Of a stretch of 64,000 nucleotides of DNA, positions 50,764-62,278 are shown in pieces (within the stretch, counting starts at the first letter, position 1; every line of letters starts with the position of its first letter). The position numbers and the translations under genes are program-made. Location: positions 62,001 through 126,000 of the forward strand of contig NZ_JACHJG010000013.1 in assembly GCF_014203545.1 (NCBI RefSeq), given 5' to 3'. The notes below the pieces were generated by a model. It was given only the letters and a program-made list of their open reading frames with translations, did no database searches and was not told where the DNA came from. This DNA comes from Streptomyces netropsis. GTDB taxonomy: Bacteria; Actinomycetota; Actinomycetes; Streptomycetales; Streptomycetaceae.

Positions 50764-51975
50764 TCATAGCAGGCGTGCCGAGCAGGACTCGCGCAGTTCG
50801 GTGAGCACCTCGTCGACCATGGGGTCGTGGTAGACGTCGGCGACGCGCGCCAAGTGCTCGTGTTCCTCGGCCGGATCGGCGCTGACGGTGACCACCACGC
50901 TGTCGGCGTGCGGTGTCGGCACGTGTCCGGTGATCTGGTTCGCCAGGCCCCGGCGCAGGGCCGCGGCCTCCACCACCGCGGCGAGCCGGCGCTCGTCGAG
51001 CGCGGCGGCGGTCGCCTTACGCCGGGCGATGACGAGGGTCTCGGGCTCCACGTGGCGCCGGATGCCGCGCTGGATGTCGCGGATCTCCGCCATCTGCCGG
51101 TTGGCCCGCCACTCCAGGTCGGCGACCGGCCAGCGACGGCTCCAACGGGACTCCCCGATGGTGACCTCGGGGGCGTGCTCGGTGACGGCCCGCCACAGCG
51201 GGCCGAGCCGGCGCAGCCGGCGCCAGGCGGCGGCCCGGGGGCCGACGGCGGGCAGCGAGAACCCGAGGAGGACCAGCAGGGCGGCCACCGAGGCACTCAT
51301 CGGCGCGACCCCGTTGGAGAGCCAGTACATCTCGTGGCCGGCCCAGCTGAGCACGAACCCGACCAGCTTGCAGGCGCAGTACAGCAGGCCGAGCCAGCAG
51401 CCGGCGGCCAGCGTCCGCAGGCCCTTGGCGAGCCAGGAGCGGCCGAGTTGGGCGGCGTAGCGCGGGCACAGGGTGCCGAGCCCGGCGAGGCTGACGCCGA
51501 AGATGGTCAGGTACAGCACCAGGAAGGCGACGACACCGGGCGCGTCGGCGTAGGCGGTGGAGAAGTCCCGGGGGTGCTCCACGTCGTCGGGGCGGCCGAC
51601 GGCGAAGCAGACGATGGCGGCGGTCCACGCCACGGCCACGGTGATCACGGCGAACCGGGACCGGGCGGCCGCGCGGGCCCTGGCCGCCTCGTCGCCCCGG
51701 CCGGTCCAGCGCAGCAGCAGCACCGTGGCACCCGACGCGAAGAGCACGACCGCGGAGTACAGGAAGACCATCGCCAGATTGGCCACGCCCGTCAGCCGGT
51801 CGAACCAGCGGTAGACGCTGGGCGCGGAGAAGAGGAAGACTACGGGTACGCCCGAGGTCATGAGGGCGGTCAGACCGAGGTCGGTGTTGCCGCGGTCGCG
51901 GAACCAGGCACGGGCCTTGTAGCCGACGATGGCCCAGGCGATGGCGCTGAAGGTGAGGTAGAGGACGTCAAACAC
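50764..51975 (-). CDS. MAB_1171c-family putative membrane transporter
   Basis: A 403-residue protein: seven N-terminal helices within about the first 245 residues (VLYLTFSAIAWAIVGYKARA ... CKLVGFVLSWAGHEMYWLSN), then a soluble C-terminal half with the family motifs GPLWRAVTEHAPEV and VADLEWRANRQMAEIRDIQR. This is the usual appearance of MAB_1171c proteins, common in Streptomyces and mycobacteria next to XRE regulators and zinc peptidases; function unknown. GTG 51975 follows a GGGAGGGG site and overlaps the peptidase gene by eight bases. Confidence 0.85.
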   Translation of the reverse strand: MFDVLYLTFSAIAWAIVGYKARAWFRDRGNTDLGLTALMTSGVPVVFLFSAPSVYRWFDRLTGVANLAMVFLYSAVVLFASGATVLLLRWTGRGDEAARARAAARSRFAVITVAVAWTAAIVCFAVGRPDDVEHPRDFSTAYADAPGVVAFLVLYLTIFGVSLAGLGTLCPRYAAQLGRSWLAKGLRTLAAGCWLGLLYCACKLVGFVLSWAGHEMYWLSNGVAPMSASVAALLVLLGFSLPAVGPRAAAWRRLRRLGPLWRAVTEHAPEVTIGESRWSRRWPVADLEWRANRQMAEIRDIQRGIRRHVEPETLVIARRKATAAALDERRLAAVVEAAALRRGLANQITGHVPTPHADSVVVTVSADPAEEHEHLARVADVYHDPMVDEVLTELRESCSARLL

Positions 51976-52711
51976 CGGCGTCCCCTCCCCTGTCCCGCGC
52001 GGCGTCGCCGCGGTCGTCGGTGTCGTTCTCCTGCGCGCCCGCACGGGTGTCGTCGCGCGGACCGATGCCCGTCTCGGGGCGTACGGCGCCCCCTTCGCGC
52101 AGTTGGCGGCGTACGTGCTGGAGCGCGGGCCCCAGCGAGGCGGCGAGTTCGGCCGCCTGGCCCTCCAGCGGCAGGTCCTGGCCCGGCGGCGGGGGCACCA
52201 CCCGCTCCATGAGGAGGGTGCCGAGGATCTCGGTCTCGCGCTCGGTGAGGTTGTCGTAGCAGTGGTGACGGGCGAGCCCCATCGTGAGGCCCATCCGGCG
52301 CATGGCGGTGGCCACGTCGACGGACGGCGTCCACATCTTGAGCGCGTCCTCGGTGACCGCCGGGTCCTGGTCGTGGCCGAGGATCAGGTGCCCGATCTCG
52401 TGCAGCACGATGTGCACCTGGTGCCAGGGCGAGGTCTTCTGCTCGTAGAACACCCAGAACGCGTCGTCGGTGGTGGCCGTCATGCCCGAGACGACCCCGT
52501 CCAGGCTCATCGGCACCAGACGGATGGGACGGCCCACACGGCGCGCGACGACGTCGCACATGCCCTGGAGATCGGTCGACGCGGGCAGCGCCAGCTCATG
52601 GATGAGCTGCTTGCACCGTCGCCGTATCCGCCCCACACGCATGCTTGCACCGTCCTCGTCCTCGGAACGCCGCCAGGTATAGAAGAGCCGGTCATCCGCC
52701 ATGACGGTCAC
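51968..52711 (-). CDS. ImmA/IrrE-like zinc metallopeptidase (toxin-component annotation type)
   Basis: A 247-residue soluble protein with a zinc peptidase motif: HQVHIVLHEIGHLILGHDQD contains H-E-x-x-H plus a following His/Asp. This is typical of ImmA/IrrE peptidases that cleave or sense partner XRE regulators. The N-terminal RIRRRCKQLIHELAL and the PTA-like FWVFYEQKTSPWHQ are shared with the actinobacterial proteins often labelled toxin. The C-terminal 60 residues are acidic and disordered. GTG 52711 overlaps the XRE gene stop (GTGA); ATG 52702 is possible. Confidence 0.82.
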   Translation of the reverse strand: MTVMADDRLFYTWRRSEDEDGASMRVGRIRRRCKQLIHELALPASTDLQGMCDVVARRVGRPIRLVPMSLDGVVSGMTATTDDAFWVFYEQKTSPWHQVHIVLHEIGHLILGHDQDPAVTEDALKMWTPSVDVATAMRRMGLTMGLARHHCYDNLTERETEILGTLLMERVVPPPPGQDLPLEGQAAELAASLGPALQHVRRQLREGGAVRPETGIGPRDDTRAGAQENDTDDRGDAARDRGGDAGV

Positions 52712-53193
52712 GGGCGTTCGTCACCACCCGCGTCGGGCGGGTCGGCGGGCAGATTCATCTGCTGCCGGAACTGACAGATGATCGTGGTGAGGCTGTCCTG
52801 CACTTCCGGCGGCAGACCCACCGAACGCAGGGCGATGCCCCTGACGCGCTGATCCCTCATGGCGACGAGGAACCGGACCTCCTCCTCGACCCGCGCGGCC
52901 TGGGAGGCCGAGAGGTCGCCCATCAGATAGCCGACCGGCACGGCGAAGAACTTCGCCAGCGCCCGCAGCACATCCGGGCTGGGGTTGGCCCGCCGGCCGT
53001 TGCGCAGCATCGACAGATACTGCTCGGTCAGCGTGATCCCGCCGTACTCGTCGGTGCCGCGGCTGATCTCCTCGGCCACGTGCCCGTTGGTGTACGGCGC
53101 CCCCGGCGGATGCATGTTCGCGAACAGGTAGTTGAGCCGCTCCGCGAGCGGGCTGCCCACGTCACCTGCCGACCTGTCGCCCCCGACTGCCAT
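52708..53193 (-). CDS. XRE-family helix-turn-helix regulator
   Basis: A 161-residue DNA-binding protein. The N-terminal helix LAERLNYLFANMHPPGAPYT and the HTH segment ITLTEQYLSMLRNGRRANPS followed by PDVLRALAKFFAVPVGYLMG resemble EspR-like regulators of Mycobacterium and Streptomyces. A helical C-terminal part (AARVEEEVRFLVAMRDQRVR) may serve dimerisation. ATG 53193 follows GGAG. First gene of a three-gene coupled set (XRE, peptidase, MAB_1171c), so it is the likely target of the peptidase. Confidence 0.85.
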   Translation of the reverse strand: MAVGGDRSAGDVGSPLAERLNYLFANMHPPGAPYTNGHVAEEISRGTDEYGGITLTEQYLSMLRNGRRANPSPDVLRALAKFFAVPVGYLMGDLSASQAARVEEEVRFLVAMRDQRVRGIALRSVGLPPEVQDSLTTIICQFRQQMNLPADPPDAGGDERP

Positions 53194-53611
53194 CTGCTCC
53201 GTCCTTCGGACTCTTCCTCCACGGCGCCTCACGGCCAGTTAAGCCCGACCCGGCCGCGATAGGCATCCTGCCACGGGAAGAAGGCCTCGCACTAGTCCAC
53301 CCTCCATGAAAAGCGGCTCCGCGACTTAACCAGGAGTTGATAGACCGGTGAACAAGCTGGTCGACAAGGAAGCGTCGAGGGCTGCGAGAACATTCCGAGG
53401 CCGGATTTCCGACGCCCCGAAGAGCCGGGGATCCGACGCCCCCAAGAGCCGGGGAGGGCGGGGCAGGGCTCGCGGGCACGCCGGAGGGCGCCCTCGCGGT
53501 CACGCGGGGCGTACGGGCCGGTGCGGCGGTGCCGACGGGGTGCTGCGCGTGGGCCACGACCTCAGAGGTCGTGGCCCACGACGTCACCGATGGCGAACCA
53601 AAGCCCCGGTG
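53194..53611. other. Intergenic region with a tandem motif and a terminator-like hairpin
   Basis: About 420 bp without a confident gene. A plus-strand frame from GTG 53348 with AGGAG upstream encodes an N-terminal MNKLVDKEASRAARTFRGRI and a repeated SDAPKSRG, but soon becomes Arg/Gly-rich noise; it is a weak small-protein candidate. At 53548-53580 CGTGGGCCACGACCTC is followed after one base by its exact reverse complement, a 16-bp stem, suitable as a terminator for transcripts of the minus-strand gene ending at 53612. Confidence 0.45.
53548..53580. terminator. 16-bp perfect inverted repeat downstream of the BASS-like gene
   Basis: CGTGGGCCACGACCTC (53548-53563) and its exact complement at 53565-53580 around a single A. 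Located 31 bp past the stop of the minus-strand small protein gene, it fits a factor-independent hairpin terminator. The one-base loop would open in RNA to about three to five bases. Confidence 0.6.
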
Positions 53612-53995
53612 CTAGTTGGACGTCCAGGTGATGTCCCTGCCCTGGACCAGATTGCCGACCTGGGCGTTTCCGGAAACGGTGTTGTTCACCTGGCTGTTGT
53701 CGACGGTCAGGTGCGGCCGGGCGCCTTCGGCCCAGGCGCGGAACTCCGCGGCGAAGCCGGGGTTCTGGAGTGCCTGCGCGAAGAGCAGCGCGGAGAGCGA
53801 CTGGACCTGTTCGTCGTCCCCGGGGTCGAGGGGAAGCACGGCCGTGGCACCGTCGTCGTCCGGCCCTCGGCCGAAGGTCCGGCGGGCAAGAGCCACGAGG
53901 GAGCCCCATGCCTGGCGCCCCGCCTCGGTGCCGACGGAACCCGCGGCGGCGGTCACCGCCGTTGTGATCGCGCTCAAAGACAACGGATCGACCAT
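53612..53995 (-). CDS. Small protein with a C-terminal amyloid-signalling-like (BASS/RHIM-type) motif
   Basis: A 127-residue protein. Residues 1-45 are helical and partly hydrophobic (MVDPLSLSAITTAVTAAAGS), then an acidic, helical middle (QSLSALLFAQALQNPGFAAE). The last 30 residues change character to Asn, Gln, Val and Gly and contain NNTVSGNAQVGNLVQGRDIT, close to the N-x-V-S-G-x-a-x-G-x-V-Q-x-x-D-I pattern of bacterial amyloid signalling sequences (BASS), related to RHIM. In that family a helical effector (Bell) domain is fused to such a motif and a partner NLR carries a matching one. ATG 53995 has GGGGAG nine bases upstream. No NLR is in the window. Confidence 0.7.
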   Translation of the reverse strand: MVDPLSLSAITTAVTAAAGSVGTEAGRQAWGSLVALARRTFGRGPDDDGATAVLPLDPGDDEQVQSLSALLFAQALQNPGFAAEFRAWAEGARPHLTVDNSQVNNTVSGNAQVGNLVQGRDITWTSN

Positions 53996-54204
53996 GAGCC
54001 AACTCCCCACCCTGCAGTCGGAATCTTCGCGGTCGGACACATCCCAGCCGCGACAGGCTACCGCTTGGCCCTATTCGAACGGGTGACGTCATCCCGTGTG
54101 TCGCGTGTCTCGCTTACGCGACCCGGTGGTGTCACGCTCGCCTCGTACGTGTCCGTACTCCCGTACGCCCGTCCGTCATCGGCGTATCAGAGAGGAATCC
54201 GTTC

Positions 54205-55146
54205 ATGCACAGACGTTTCGCCCTGCGCGGCCTCGCGACCCTCTTCCTCGGGCTGCTGGCCGCGGCTCTCCCGGGCCCGGCCGCGCTCGCCTCCGGTACG
54301 GGCAGCGCGCCCGCGGCGATCGCGGCCGCCTCGGCCGACGCCTACTGGACCTCCGAGCGGATGGCGGCCGCACAGCCGGTGGCCACGGGCGGGAAGCGGC
54401 AGCCGGCCGCCGTGGGCGAACCGGTGCCGCCCAGCCGCCCCTTCGACGGGCTTCCGCAGGTGGGCACCTTCTTCTGGACCGACGGGCAGAACGTGGGCCG
54501 GTTCTGCGGCGGGACGGTGGTGCGCAGCCCGCACCGCGACCTCGTGGTGAGCGCCGCGCACTGCCTGCGGTCGCCGAGCCCGAAGCTGCGGCTGTCGTTC
54601 GTGCCGCAGTACCACGACGGGCTCAAGCCGCACGGCGTCTTCCCGGTCGAGCTGATCTACATCGACCAGCGCTACTACGACCTCGGTACGGGTGGCGGTG
54701 CCCGCTGGGACTACACGGTGGTCCGGCTCGGTACCCGCGAGGACGGCGAGGAGGTGCAGAGCGCCGTCGGCGGCTTCGACCTGCTGCCCTATCCGGGCTA
54801 CCGGCACGAGGACGTGCGACTGATCGGCTACCCGGGCAACAGCGACGCCAAGTACCCCAAGCCCCTGGACTGCCGCTCCGCCACGCACCGCTACACCAGT
54901 ACGGATCCGGGCGCGCCGGGTGACTTCCTGGAGATCCCCTGCGCGGGCTACGTGGGCGGCACCTCGGGCGGGCCGTTCCTGGTGCGCGGCCTGACCGGGT
55001 ACGCGCTGGTCGGCGTCATCGGCGGCTACCACACGGGCGGTGACACGCCGGACATCTCCTACAGCTCGTACTTCACCCGCGACCTGCTCGCGCTGTATCT
55101 GCACGCCGTCCACGGCGATCCGCCCGCCCGTCCCACGCCTGTGTGA
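54205..55146 (+). CDS. Secreted trypsin-like serine protease
   Basis: A 313-residue exported S1/S1B-like peptidase. The signal peptide (HRRFALRGLATLFLGLLAAA, cleavage near Ala-Leu-Ala) includes an Arg pair. Catalytic His is in LVVSAAHCLRSP, Asp in WDYTVVRLGT, Ser in GYVGGTSGGPFLVRG. Cysteines pair as expected (FCGGTVV-AAHC, LDC-PCAGY). The pro-region (about residues 30-75) is Ala-rich. ATG 54205 follows AGAGAGGAATCC. Divergent from the BASS-like gene; the 209-bp region between holds both promoters. Confidence 0.9.
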   Translation: MHRRFALRGLATLFLGLLAAALPGPAALASGTGSAPAAIAAASADAYWTSERMAAAQPVATGGKRQPAAVGEPVPPSRPFDGLPQVGTFFWTDGQNVGRFCGGTVVRSPHRDLVVSAAHCLRSPSPKLRLSFVPQYHDGLKPHGVFPVELIYIDQRYYDLGTGGGARWDYTVVRLGTREDGEEVQSAVGGFDLLPYPGYRHEDVRLIGYPGNSDAKYPKPLDCRSATHRYTSTDPGAPGDFLEIPCAGYVGGTSGGPFLVRGLTGYALVGVIGGYHTGGDTPDISYSSYFTRDLLALYLHAVHGDPPARPTPV

Positions 55147-55162
55147 CGGACCCGCACAGCGG

Positions 55163-55197
55163 GACGCGCCCGTGGTCACGAGGACCACGGGCGCGTC
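55163..55197. terminator. Bidirectional terminator hairpin between convergent genes
   Basis: GACGCGCCCGTGGTC (55163-55177) and its perfect complement (55183-55197) with a five-base loop lie 17 bp past the protease stop and 22 bp before the stop of the convergent membrane protein gene. A 15-bp GC stem between two convergent stops is the classical position of a shared terminator. Confidence 0.8.
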
Positions 55198-55218
55198 GGG
55201 TGGGTGAACCGCCGGGAC

Positions 55219-55986
55219 TCAGCTCCCCGCGGGGGGACGGGTGGTCCAGCGGGGCCGTCGGGTGAGGGTGTACCCGCCGACGGCCGCGAGGGCGCCGAGC
55301 ACGGCGCCGCCCACGGTCCACACCCAGCGGTCGGAGAACCAGCCGCCGTTCCAGCCGCTCTCGGGTTCGGAGACGGCCGCCGCGTGCAGCGGAGCGCCCA
55401 GCTCGCCGCCCTCGGCGCGCGGTCCGCCGATGTCGTTCGCGGTCGCCTCGACCTCGGCCCGTACGGGCTGCCCGAGGTCACGGTCGGGAATGTCGGTGAC
55501 GGTGAGCCTCACGTAGTACGCCCCGGGGAGCGGGTCGTTGGCCCAGCGCTCGGACCAGGGTCGTACGGTCCGCAGGGTGCAGGTCACGGTCACCGTGGCG
55601 TCCTGGGCCGACGCCTTGTTGGTCGGCACGCCGGAGGCGCACGCCTGACGGCGGCGCAGGCCGTCGAAGACGTCCAGCTGCCAGGTGGCCGAGCCGTGCC
55701 GCGCGGCCGATTCCGGCAGCTTGACCTTCGCCCTGACGGTCGGCTGCTGGCCTGCCCCGGCGGGGAACTGCCAGTAGAGGTAGTCACCGGTGGACGCGTC
55801 GGCCGTGGCCTTCTGGCCCTGCTTGACCGCCGTCGCGGTGCGGAAGGTGGTCCCCGCCTCGGTGGGCGCGTCGCGCTCCGCGGAGGAGGGGCTCGGGCTC
55901 GCGTCGTCCGCCGTGGCGGACGTCGCGGAGGTGAAGAGGGCGGCCGCGGCGAGCAGCGCGGAGGTCAGCACTCGTGTCGTACGCAT
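55219..55986 (-). CDS. Exported protein with C-terminal membrane anchor, partner of the VWA gene
   Basis: A 255-residue protein with a signal peptide (TTRVLTSALLAAAALFTSAT, cleavage after ATA), an extracytoplasmic beta-rich domain (GTTFRTATAVKQGQKATADA, YLYWQFPAGAGQQPTVRAKV) and one C-terminal helix (VWTVGGAVLGALAAVGGYTL) with a basic tail. The extracytoplasmic part resembles that in the second half of the upstream VWA protein, suggesting the two evolved by duplication or assemble together. TGATG overlap with the VWA gene fixes its start. Function unknown. Confidence 0.75.
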   Translation of the reverse strand: MRTTRVLTSALLAAAALFTSATSATADDASPSPSSAERDAPTEAGTTFRTATAVKQGQKATADASTGDYLYWQFPAGAGQQPTVRAKVKLPESAARHGSATWQLDVFDGLRRRQACASGVPTNKASAQDATVTVTCTLRTVRPWSERWANDPLPGAYYVRLTVTDIPDRDLGQPVRAEVEATANDIGGPRAEGGELGAPLHAAAVSEPESGWNGGWFSDRWVWTVGGAVLGALAAVGGYTLTRRPRWTTRPPAGS

Positions 55987-57245
55987 CAGTTCGTCCTCCA
56001 CACCGAGACACGCCAGCGGGACAGCCAGCCCCAGAGCAGACCGGCGATCAGCCCGGTCACGACCAGGACGGCCAGCAGCACCCAGCCCCGGCCGAGGCCG
56101 AAGGCGGCCAGGTCGGAGGGGTCGTCCGGGGCATCGACGAGGTCGACGGCCAGCTCGACGGGGAGACCGGGGTCCCGCTTGACGGAGGCGGGGGCGGAGA
56201 AGGAGTGCGAGACCTCCAGGCAGACGGTCCGCGCCCGCTCGTCCTCGCCCTTCTTGCCCTCGGCGATCGGGTAGCGCAGACCCGCCGACATGACGTCGGT
56301 CCGCCCGCTGCCCGCGTCGGTGCCGCGCACCAGCTCCTGGCCGCCCTCGCCCACGGCGCGTACCAGCACCCCGTAGTCGGGGTCGACCGCACGGTCCGCG
56401 CCGACGCTCACCGACGTGCGCAGTTCCTGGCCGGGTGTCACCTTGACGCGGTACCAGCGGTGCTGGCCGAAGGTCGCGCGGTCGGTGTAGACACCGGCAC
56501 CGAGTTCGGGAGCCTTCGCGCACTCGGCCGCGCCCTGGGTCGCCTTGGGCGTCTCGACGGGGTCGGCGGCGCGCCGCACGAGCTGCTTGACCCGGCCGGA
56601 CAGCTCCTTGGTGTGCCGCACGGTGGTGTACGTCCCACCGGTGGCCTCGGCGATGCAGCTGAGCTGCTCGCGCGTCTTGTCGTCCTGGGTCAGCCCCAGG
56701 GTGTCGACGGTCAAGTGGGTGCCCTTGGCGGCCAGCTCACGGGCCACGTCACACGGGTCGGGCTGCCCGCAGGAGTCCTCGCCGTCGGTGATGAGCACGA
56801 TCCTGCGGGTGCCGCCCCCGGTGTCGAGGTCGGCGTCCGCACCGCGCAGCGCGTACCCGATGGGCGTCCAGCCCGTGGGCCGCAGCGTGGCGACGGCCGC
56901 CTTGGCCTCGGTCCGGTTCACCGGCCCGACGGGGTACAGCTGCTTGCTGTCCTTGCAGCCCAGTTCCTTGTCGTCACCGGGGTAGTTGGCCCCGAGGGTG
57001 CGAATGCCGAGCCGTACGTCGTCGGGAACGGCGTCGATCACCTCGTTGAACGCCTGCTGGGCCGCCGCCATGCGCGACTGCCCGTCCACGTCCCGGGCGC
57101 GCATCGAGCCGCTGACGTCGAGTACGAGCTCGACCTTCGGGGAGTTCTTCGAGGGTTCGTCGGCGGCGTTCGCCGGCGCGATACCCGCGGCCAAAGCGGC
57201 GAGCAGGGCGCACGCCCCCGCCGCCAGCCGTTTTCTGATGATCAT
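55986..57245 (-). CDS. VWA-domain exported membrane protein
   Basis: A 419-residue protein. After a signal peptide (RKRLAAGACALLAALAAGIA) a von Willebrand A domain starts with KVELVLDVSGSMRARD, the MIDAS DxSxS; the other metal residues appear in ATLRPTGWTPIGYAL (Thr) and VLITDGEDSCG (Asp). A second, beta-rich domain (WYRVKVTPGQELRTSVSVG) is followed by a C-terminal helix (GWVLLAVLVVTGLIAGLLWG) with cytoplasmic basic tail. All MIDAS residues are intact, so Mg-dependent ligand binding outside the cell is likely. ATG 57245. Confidence 0.87.
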   Translation of the reverse strand: MIIRKRLAAGACALLAALAAGIAPANAADEPSKNSPKVELVLDVSGSMRARDVDGQSRMAAAQQAFNEVIDAVPDDVRLGIRTLGANYPGDDKELGCKDSKQLYPVGPVNRTEAKAAVATLRPTGWTPIGYALRGADADLDTGGGTRRIVLITDGEDSCGQPDPCDVARELAAKGTHLTVDTLGLTQDDKTREQLSCIAEATGGTYTTVRHTKELSGRVKQLVRRAADPVETPKATQGAAECAKAPELGAGVYTDRATFGQHRWYRVKVTPGQELRTSVSVGADRAVDPDYGVLVRAVGEGGQELVRGTDAGSGRTDVMSAGLRYPIAEGKKGEDERARTVCLEVSHSFSAPASVKRDPGLPVELAVDLVDAPDDPSDLAAFGLGRGWVLLAVLVVTGLIAGLLWGWLSRWRVSVWRTN

Positions 57246-57392
57246 CCAAATGATCCTAGTGAGCGCCGGGCGGCAGCCCCAAACGGGAGGTGGGCGGAGC
57301 GGGCCGGCCGGGCCGCGTCACGGGCGACCGGAACCTCGCCCACCGTGTCCCGTCCGTTGTCCCGCGCCCCGGCCGCCGCGAGGATGAAGGCC

Positions 57393-58256
57393 ATGGGGAG
57401 TCCGGGAGAATCGGCGCCGCACGAGGCACGGGACGCCGCCGAGTTCGTCGCTCTGATGCGGCAGCTCAAGGCGCGGTCAGGGTTGACCTTCCGGCAGTTG
57501 GAGGAGCGGGCGGCTGCGCGGGGGGACGTGCTGGCGCGCAGCACGCTGGCCGACGCGTTGCGTCACGATGCGTTGCCGCGAGCGGAGACGCTGACGGCCT
57601 TCCTCCGCGCCTGCGGGGAGGAAGGGGACGCCGGGGCCTGGCTGGAGGCCCGGGAGCGGCTCTGCGCCGCGGACGCCCCCGGCGCGGGGGCGGCACGTGA
57701 GGAGCGGGGCGGGTTGGCCGACAGGCGTCCTTCCCGGTGGCGTACCCGCTCGTTCCGCATCGCGGCGGCCGCCGGGGTGGTGGTGTTCCTGGCCGCCGGA
57801 GGTCTCGCCGGAGCGCGGTATTTCGGCGGTCAGGGACCGGACGGGCCGGCCGCCGCCGGCGAGGTGAAGCGCTGCCGGAACGGCACGTGCAAAGGAAAGG
57901 ATCCCCAGGAATTCCAGTGCCTCGGTGACGCCCAAGTGGCCTCGGCCGTCAAGAGCGCGGAGGGGCTGATCTACCTGTACCACAGCGCGGATTGCCAGGC
58001 GTTGTGGGCGGGAATCGGTTCGGGCGCGGACAAGGTCGTCTCCGTCTATGTGAAATCGGGCAGTGGAGACGCCCTGTCGCTCAAGCGCGACCGGTTGCTG
58101 GGGGATCCGGCGGGGCTCGGATCGGCGCGCACGCCGATGCTGCCCTCGAAGGAACTGCCGCGGCATGCCGAGGTCTGCGTCACCTACCGCGAGATGGAGG
58201 CGTGTACGGGCAGCGACGGCATGAGCCGAGTGAAGCCGTACCCGTCCGCGTCGTAG
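57393..58256 (+). CDS. Helix-turn-helix protein with membrane helix and DUF2690-like exterior domain
   Basis: A 287-residue single-pass protein. N-terminal cytoplasmic XRE-like HTH (FVALMRQLKARSGLTFRQLE, ARSTLADALRHDALPRAETL), a basic linker, a transmembrane helix at about residues 124-144 (IAAAAGVVVFLAAGGLAGAR), and an exterior DUF2690-type domain (KRCRNGTCKGKDPQEFQCLG, with paired Cys). The topology suggests a membrane-tethered DNA-binding sensor, as in many Streptomyces proteins of this design. ATG 57393 is preferred to 57384 on ribosome-site spacing. Divergent from the VWA gene pair. Confidence 0.82.
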   Translation: MGSPGESAPHEARDAAEFVALMRQLKARSGLTFRQLEERAAARGDVLARSTLADALRHDALPRAETLTAFLRACGEEGDAGAWLEARERLCAADAPGAGAAREERGGLADRRPSRWRTRSFRIAAAAGVVVFLAAGGLAGARYFGGQGPDGPAAAGEVKRCRNGTCKGKDPQEFQCLGDAQVASAVKSAEGLIYLYHSADCQALWAGIGSGADKVVSVYVKSGSGDALSLKRDRLLGDPAGLGSARTPMLPSKELPRHAEVCVTYREMEACTGSDGMSRVKPYPSAS

Positions 58257-58292
58257 TTGCCCCCCTTGTCGACGACTTGTCCACGACGGAGG

Positions 58293-58332
58293 CCTCCCCG
58301 CGGGAGCAGTCCGGGACTGCCCCGCGGGGAGG
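58293..58332. terminator. Bidirectional terminator between the HTH-DUF2690 gene and cobN
   Basis: CCTCCCCGCGGG (58293-58304) pairs with CCCGCGGGGAGG (58321-58332); within the loop GCAGTC/GACTGC extends the stem to 18 pairs with one unpaired base. It lies 36 bp past one stop and 32 bp before the other of two convergent genes, as expected of a shared terminator. Confidence 0.8.
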
Positions 58333-58364
58333 TCTTCGTACGTCACCGTGAGATGGCCCCGGGC

Positions 58365-61973
<3,609 letters not shown>

Positions 61974-62061
61974 GCGGCGCTCCCCAGGGCATCGAGGGTC
62001 GCCCGGGGTACGCCGGACCGGATGGTGCGCATGCGGCGGCTGGCCTTCCTCGGGGTCCGCG

Positions 62062-62212
62062 CCCCGGGCGGTTGGAGGACGGCGGGAGTTCCTGACTCGC
62101 CCGGCATCGCTGCCGGGCTCACAGTGGCGGGACCGTGCCGGAGTCTCACCGGCTTCCTCCCCTGACGCCGTCGCTGGCGTTGGCGGACCAGAGGACGAAT
62201 AAGAGATTCTGG
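62062..62212 (-). promoter_or_regulatory. Cobalamin (B12) riboswitch in the cobN leader
   Basis: On the cobN strand the conserved core is seen in order: GCCGGTGAGACTCCGGCAC (62153-62135), CCCGCCACTGTGA (62131-62119), a stem GCCCGGCA/TGCCGGGC, and GAGTCAGGAACTC, the B12 box-type end, about 90-180 bp before the cobN GTG. Binding of adenosylcobalamin would fold the leader and reduce cobN expression. Ends are approximate; the outer stem was not traced exactly. Confidence 0.9.
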
Positions 62213-62278
62213 CCACCGCTGAGCATAGTAAGCGCTGGCCGTCCCGCACAGGACGGTGCACCCGGTGTGATCGTCGGT

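Noticed and set aside
53348..53540. Small protein with SDAPKSRG repeats on the plus strand
   Set aside because: Although AGGAG precedes the GTG, the frame turns into Arg/Gly noise and does not end near a natural terminus; kept only as a remark in the intergenic entry.
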